A stretch of 61,756 nt of DNA, from positions 1 to 61,756 of the forward strand of contig CAAGNN010000188.1 in the NCBI GenBank assembly GCA_900771325.1. Direction: 5' to 3'. Under the pieces are notes generated by a model. It was not told the DNA's origin, did no database searches, and saw nothing but the letters and a program-made list of their open reading frames with translations. This DNA is from Kiritimatiellia bacterium (lineage in GTDB: Bacteria; Verrucomicrobiota; Kiritimatiellia; RFP12; DVOR01). This document shows positions 58,112-61,756 of the stretch, piece after piece. The first letter of the stretch is position 1; each line of letters starts with the position of its first letter. The position numbers and the translations under genes are program-made.

Positions 58112-58684
58112 TTATTTGGAACAGAGGCTCATAAACTCCGAGCGCACCTCCGGGCGTTCCCGGAAGGAGCCTAGGACCGACGAGGTGACGGTGACGGCAT
58201 TCTGCTTCTCGACGCCGCGCATCATCATACACAGGTGCGCGCAGTTCATCACCACGCCCACACCCTCGGCGCCGGTAATCTCGGCAATCGCGTGGGCGAT
58301 CTCCTCAGTCAGCCGCTCCTGAATCTGGAGCCGCCGGGCGAAGCAATCGACGATGCGCGCAACCTTGCTCAGCCCGACCACCTTGCCGTTGGCGATGTAG
58401 CCCACGTGGCAGCGACCATAGAAGGGCAGCAGGTGGTGCTCGCAGAGGGAGTAAACCTCGATGTCGCGCACGATGACCATATTGTTGGCCGTGCTCTCGA
58501 AGACGGCGCCGTTGAGCACCTCCTGGGGCGTCTGGCGATAGCCGCGGGTGAGATAGGTATAGGCCTTGGCCACGCGCGCGGGCGTCTTCAAGAGCCCTTC
58601 GCGGTTGGGATCCTCGCCGAGCTCAATCAGCAGTTGGCGGACGAGCTCGGCGATGCGTTCCTGGTTCGGTTCGCGTGTTAGCAT
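58112..58684 (-). CDS. folE: GTP cyclohydrolase I
   Basis: 190 aa, usual length. It turns GTP to 7,8-dihydroneopterin triphosphate for folate. Zinc ligands are in SLCEHHLLPFYGRCHVGYI and CAHLCMMMRGVEK; LSKVARIVDCFARRLQIQERLT is the conserved helix. It overlaps pepP by 7 bp. Confidence 0.96.
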   Translation of the reverse strand: MLTREPNQERIAELVRQLLIELGEDPNREGLLKTPARVAKAYTYLTRGYRQTPQEVLNGAVFESTANNMVIVRDIEVYSLCEHHLLPFYGRCHVGYIANGKVVGLSKVARIVDCFARRLQIQERLTEEIAHAIAEITGAEGVGVVMNCAHLCMMMRGVEKQNAVTVTSSVLGSFRERPEVRSEFMSLCSK

Positions 58685-59757
58685 GGGAGGACAATCTCGT
58701 GGGGCGTGTGGGAAAGGACTTCGCAGCCGGTCTCGGTGATGACCAGCAGATCCTCGATGCGCACGCCAACATCGCCGGGGATATAGATGCCCGGCTCGTC
58801 GGTGAGGACCATCCCGGGCTCGAGCACCGTCTCGCAGGTCTTGCCGAAGGCGGGCATCTCGTGGATTTCCAGACCGACGCTATGGCCGAGGCCGTGGTCG
58901 AAGTAGTCGCCATAGCCATACTTGCCGATGATGTCGCGGGCGATCTTGTCCACGTCGCAGCAGCGCATTCCGGGCTTCACGGCGGCAATCACGGCCTGGT
59001 TGGCTTCCAGGACGATGTTGTGGATCTCCTTGAAACGCTCAGTCGGGGTTCCGAAGAAGACGGTACGCGTCATATCCGAGCAATAGCCGTCGACCAACAC
59101 GCCCATATCGATGAGCAGCTCGCTCTCGGGCTGGAGGATGGTGCCGTCGGGCTGATGGTGGCACTCAACGGCGTTGACTCCGGCGCAGAGAATGGGGTCG
59201 AAGGATTCGCGCAGACTGCGGTTTGCCTCGATGATGCGGAACTGGCGGAGCATCTCCAGCTCGCTCATCCCCGGCTTGAAGACCTTCATCAGCTCGGCGA
59301 AGAGCGCGTCATTGGCCTGGGCCGAGCGGCGGATGGCATCGAGTTCGCTGGCGGACTTGACCGCGCGCAGAGTGTTCACCATTGCGGTGACCGAGGTCCA
59401 CTTGGCGTGGGCCATCGCCTCCTGCAGGGGCAGGAACTGGGCCACGGTGAGGTTGCCCTCGTAGCCGATGGTCTTCCAGCCCTTGGAGAGCGCGGTGTAG
59501 TCGGCGAGTTGCTCTTTGGCGGCCTTGAACTTACGGATGTCCACGCCGGTGAGGACGCGGTGGGCCACCTCCAGGTAGCGGAAGTCGGTGTAGAACGCCG
59601 GCGTGCCCTGCTGCTCAACGAGGAGCAAGCCATTGCTGGTGGTCAGCCCCGTGAAGTAGTGGCGGTTGATGGCCGAGTAGAGAAAGACGGCATCCACGCC
59701 GGCGGCCTTCATCGCCGCTTGCAGACGTTCAATGCGTTCGAGATGTTCCTGAGTCAT
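58678..59757 (-). CDS. pepP: Xaa-Pro aminopeptidase-type M24 metallopeptidase
   Basis: 359 aa. A creatinase-like N-domain precedes the pita-bread domain. Metal ligands: Asp in LIDMGVLVDGYCSDMTRTVFF (two Asp), His in GLGHSVGLEIHEMP, and two Glu (LTDEPGIYIPG and RIEDLLVI). It removes N-terminal residues before proline. The substrate could also be another M24-type dipeptide. The start is 94 bp after gpmI; the gap is GC-rich with no gene. Confidence 0.9.
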   Translation of the reverse strand: MTQEHLERIERLQAAMKAAGVDAVFLYSAINRHYFTGLTTSNGLLLVEQQGTPAFYTDFRYLEVAHRVLTGVDIRKFKAAKEQLADYTALSKGWKTIGYEGNLTVAQFLPLQEAMAHAKWTSVTAMVNTLRAVKSASELDAIRRSAQANDALFAELMKVFKPGMSELEMLRQFRIIEANRSLRESFDPILCAGVNAVECHHQPDGTILQPESELLIDMGVLVDGYCSDMTRTVFFGTPTERFKEIHNIVLEANQAVIAAVKPGMRCCDVDKIARDIIGKYGYGDYFDHGLGHSVGLEIHEMPAFGKTCETVLEPGMVLTDEPGIYIPGDVGVRIEDLLVITETGCEVLSHTPHEIVLPC

Positions 59758-59851
59758 AACCTTCTCCTGGAACTAGGTGCGCCTGGCCCCGTCCCTTCGC
59801 AGCGCTGGTCGGCGCGGCGGTATGGTCCGGGGCCGGGGGCGGATGGGGGAA

Positions 59852-61408
59852 TTAGACGAAGAGGTTGTTCGCCGTCATCTGCACGGGCTTCTCGAGCCCG
59901 AGGAGATCGAGGCAGGTCACGGCGATATCCGAGAGCTTGCCATCGGGGCGCATCGTCCGCTTGTCGGCATCGGAGGCCACGTAGATGCACTCGACCTTGT
60001 TGAGGGTGTGCGAGGTCTTGGGCATTCCGGTGGCGTAGTCGACCATCTGCTCGGCGTTGCCGTGGTCGGCCGTGATGAGCACGTGCGCATCGAGCTCGGC
60101 CAGGCGCTTGAGCAGCTTGCCCACGCACTCATCGACAATCTCGACGGCCTTGGTGGCGGCCGCCAGGTCGCCGGTGTGGCCGACCATATCGCAGTTGGCG
60201 TAGTTCACCACGATGAAGCCGTAGGGGTTGTTCTCCAGGCGCTTGAGCAGCTCGTCGGTGACGTTGTAGGCCTCCATCTCGGGGTGGGAGGCGAAGGTGG
60301 CCGGGTCGAAGCGGCTGGGCACATCCACCTGGTCCTCGCCTTCGTAGGGCTTGGTGCTCTTGCCATTGAAGAAGGAGGTAACGTGGCGGAACTTCTGCGT
60401 CTCGGCGATGCGCAGCTGGCGGATGCCGGCCTTGGAGACCACCTCGCCCAGGAGCATATCCATCCCGCCATCGCCGCCCATAGCGCCGAGGAGGTAATCC
60501 TCGAACTCGTCCCAGTAGCGCGTGAAGCCCAGGTAGGTGACCTGCGGACGGGCCGAGCGGGTGCCGGCATAGTCGTCGCAGACAAAGGCCTGGGTCAGCT
60601 GGATGGCGCGGTCCTGGCGGTAGTTGGTGTGCATCACGCTGTCGCCATCCTTCACGCCGGCGTAGTCGCCAATCACCGCGCAGGGGATGTACTCATCGGT
60701 CATCTCGGTGCCGTCGGGGGTCTTGAGCGTCTCGTAAGCCTGCTTGACCCACGCCTCGGCGGTGGCCACCTGGGAGCCCTGCGCCGCGACGATGCACTCG
60801 TACGCTTCGGAGGTGAGCGCCCAGTTCTTCGAGCGATCCATCGCGTAGTAGCGGCCCATCGCCGTGCCAATGGTGCAGTTGCCGACTTCGGCCATCACGG
60901 TGCCGAGCTTGGCCAGATATTCAAGGGTCGAGCGCGGGGGCGTGTCGCGGCCATCAAGGAAGGGATGGACCACAATCTTGCCCTCGGGGTTCTCCTGGCG
61001 CGCGCGGCGCATAATCTTGAAGAGATGCTCCTGGTGGGCGTGCACGCCCTCATCCTGCAAGAGCCCCATCAGGTGCAACTGCGACTTGTTGGCCTTCCAG
61101 TTCCCGATCAGCGCCTCCCACTTCGGGCTCTTGAAGAGCTCGCCGCTCTTGAGGCCATCGTCAATGCGCTTGAGCTCCTGCTCAACGATACGCCCAGCAC
61201 CCATATTCAGGTGCCCGACCTCCGAAGAGCCCTGGTAACCATCGGGCAAGCCCACCTCTTCGCCGGAGCACTCAATCCGGCACCAAGGATAGCGCGTGCG
61301 CAGGCGGTCAATCACCGGCGTCTTCGCGCGAAACACCGAGTTCCCCTCAAAACGGGCATTCATGCCCCAACCATCACGGATAATCAAGCAAACAGGACGT
61401 GTGGACAT
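59852..61408 (-). CDS. gpmI: 2,3-bisphosphoglycerate-independent phosphoglycerate mutase
   Basis: 518 aa, normal length. VCLIIRDGWGMN holds the first metal Asp. The phosphoserine is in YQGSSEVGHLNMGAGR. HPFLDGRDTPPRS, FVCDDYAG, NYANCDMVGHTGD and ITADHGNAEQM are the remaining signatures. It interconverts 3- and 2-phosphoglycerate in glycolysis. It heads the ten-gene minus-strand operon down to capG. Confidence 0.96.
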   Translation of the reverse strand: MSTRPVCLIIRDGWGMNARFEGNSVFRAKTPVIDRLRTRYPWCRIECSGEEVGLPDGYQGSSEVGHLNMGAGRIVEQELKRIDDGLKSGELFKSPKWEALIGNWKANKSQLHLMGLLQDEGVHAHQEHLFKIMRRARQENPEGKIVVHPFLDGRDTPPRSTLEYLAKLGTVMAEVGNCTIGTAMGRYYAMDRSKNWALTSEAYECIVAAQGSQVATAEAWVKQAYETLKTPDGTEMTDEYIPCAVIGDYAGVKDGDSVMHTNYRQDRAIQLTQAFVCDDYAGTRSARPQVTYLGFTRYWDEFEDYLLGAMGGDGGMDMLLGEVVSKAGIRQLRIAETQKFRHVTSFFNGKSTKPYEGEDQVDVPSRFDPATFASHPEMEAYNVTDELLKRLENNPYGFIVVNYANCDMVGHTGDLAAATKAVEIVDECVGKLLKRLAELDAHVLITADHGNAEQMVDYATGMPKTSHTLNKVECIYVASDADKRTMRPDGKLSDIAVTCLDLLGLEKPVQMTANNLFV

Positions 61409-61434
61409 TGTCGTCTTCCTTTCTAATGGCCGCC

Positions 61435-61446
61435 ATTATACCACAA
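61435..61446 (-). promoter_or_regulatory. Promoter of the gpmI operon
   Basis: On the minus strand TTGTGGTATAAT: a perfect -10 hexamer TATAAT (61435-61440) with the TTGTGG extension. This is the best match to the recurring promoter motif of the window. AGAAAGGAAG at about 61416-61425 is the ribosome binding site. Confidence 0.75.
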
Positions 61447-61490
61447 CACTGCTCGCTGTGTGCAAGTGCCGCCGTAGGTCCGGGAGCGGC

Positions 61491-61756
61491 TTAGAGCGCC
61501 TCGGCGGCGGTGTCGATGAGGCGGTGGGTCTTGGGGTCGAAGGCCAGGCCAATGGCGTAGAGCGGGAGACCGTGGCCGCGGAAGGGCTCGGCGTAGCCGC
61601 GCTCGCGGATTTGCGCCAGGGCGGAGGCGGCATCGCTCTTGCCATCGCGGTTGACCTTCAACTCGAAGATGAAGATGGCCTCTTCGTCCACAAAGACGAG
61701 GTCGGGCCGCGCGCCGGCCTGCTGCCGCTCGAAGCAGACCTTGAGATTGGAGAAGC
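61491..61756 (-). CDS. PD-(D/E)XK nuclease domain, C-terminal fragment cut by window edge
   Basis: The frame enters from the right edge (codons from 61754) and ends at 61491. RPDLVFVDEEAIFIFELKVNRDG carries the D and E-x-K catalytic pattern, and SALAQIRERGYAEPFRG matches the end of the protein at 7390-8979 (ALQQIKDKGYTTPYL). It is therefore the end of another AAA-ATPase-like/PDDEXK_9 protein. The rest is outside the window. Confidence 0.85.
   Translation of the reverse strand, partial: FSNLKVCFERQQAGARPDLVFVDEEAIFIFELKVNRDGKSDAASALAQIRERGYAEPFRGHGLPLYAIGLAFDPKTHRLIDTAAEAL

Overview
The window is GC-rich (well over 60 % by eye) and almost wall-to-wall coding. Its gene content points to a gut or rumen member of the Kiritimatiellota (Verrucomicrobiota/PVC group): very large secreted proteins with autotransporter-type beta repeats but no barrel, a C25 (gingipain-like) peptidase, an AAA-ATPase/PD-(D/E)XK protein plus the end of another, LPS transport and meso-DAP MurE (Gram-negative envelope), and McsA/McsB. 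The lineage is inferred from this mix; no rRNA or tRNA gene is visible.

Layout. (1) 1-7151: an eight-gene operon with ATGA-type overlaps. It encodes a C-terminally anchored protein, a small proline-rich protein, a P-loop GTPase-like coiled-coil membrane protein with Sel1 repeats, a DUF4236 protein, a JAB/JAMM peptidase fused to an E2-like domain, a stand-alone E2-like protein, a 72-aa protein and an E1/ThiF-like adenylyltransferase. The best promoter has a 13-G tract exactly inside its 17-bp spacer, the architecture of phase-variable promoters. This is the strongest candidate for an undescribed system: a phase-variable, membrane-associated ubiquitin-like conjugation operon built round a GTPase. 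(2) 7390-14786 (+): AAA-ATPase/PDDEXK protein, GT2 glycosyltransferase, an FtsH-Cmk fusion, purN and an MscS channel. (3) 14750-16867 (-): thrB and a GT4-like glycosyltransferase. (4) 17135-22436 (-): an accessory island with a large adenine methyltransferase, about 1 kb of repeats and palindromes, and an AbiE-type toxin-antitoxin pair flanked by a 69-bp direct repeat of the 3' end of mutL. (5) 22533-36017 (-): a twelve-gene operon gmk-coaC-mcsA-mcsB-lolA-like-AI2E-TM-lptG-NERD-prc-dxs-mutL. (6) 36584-40082 (+): metY-like gene, a lipoprotein and murE, closed by a 20-bp perfect hairpin terminator. (7) 40192-51332 (-): two giant secreted proteins. (8) 52238-61408 (-): gpmI, pepP, folE, marC, a twin ABC ATPase, then capE, a cupin, capF and capG for UDP-L-FucNAc-type sugar synthesis. 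(9) 61491-61756: the C-terminal end of another PD-(D/E)XK protein.

A second theme is repetitive DNA. Three intergenic repeat types occur many times: 22-bp direct-repeat arrays (core CCGCCCCGGGTT), arm modules carrying short octamer-like words (TTAGCGG, GACAGCG, TTCACCG, TATCGCC), and hairpin elements. Some have entered genes: an identical hairpin element supplies about 50 N-terminal residues to both MutL and DXS, and a 22-bp array forms part of the MutL linker. An extended -10 motif (TTGTGGTATAAT-like) precedes most operons.
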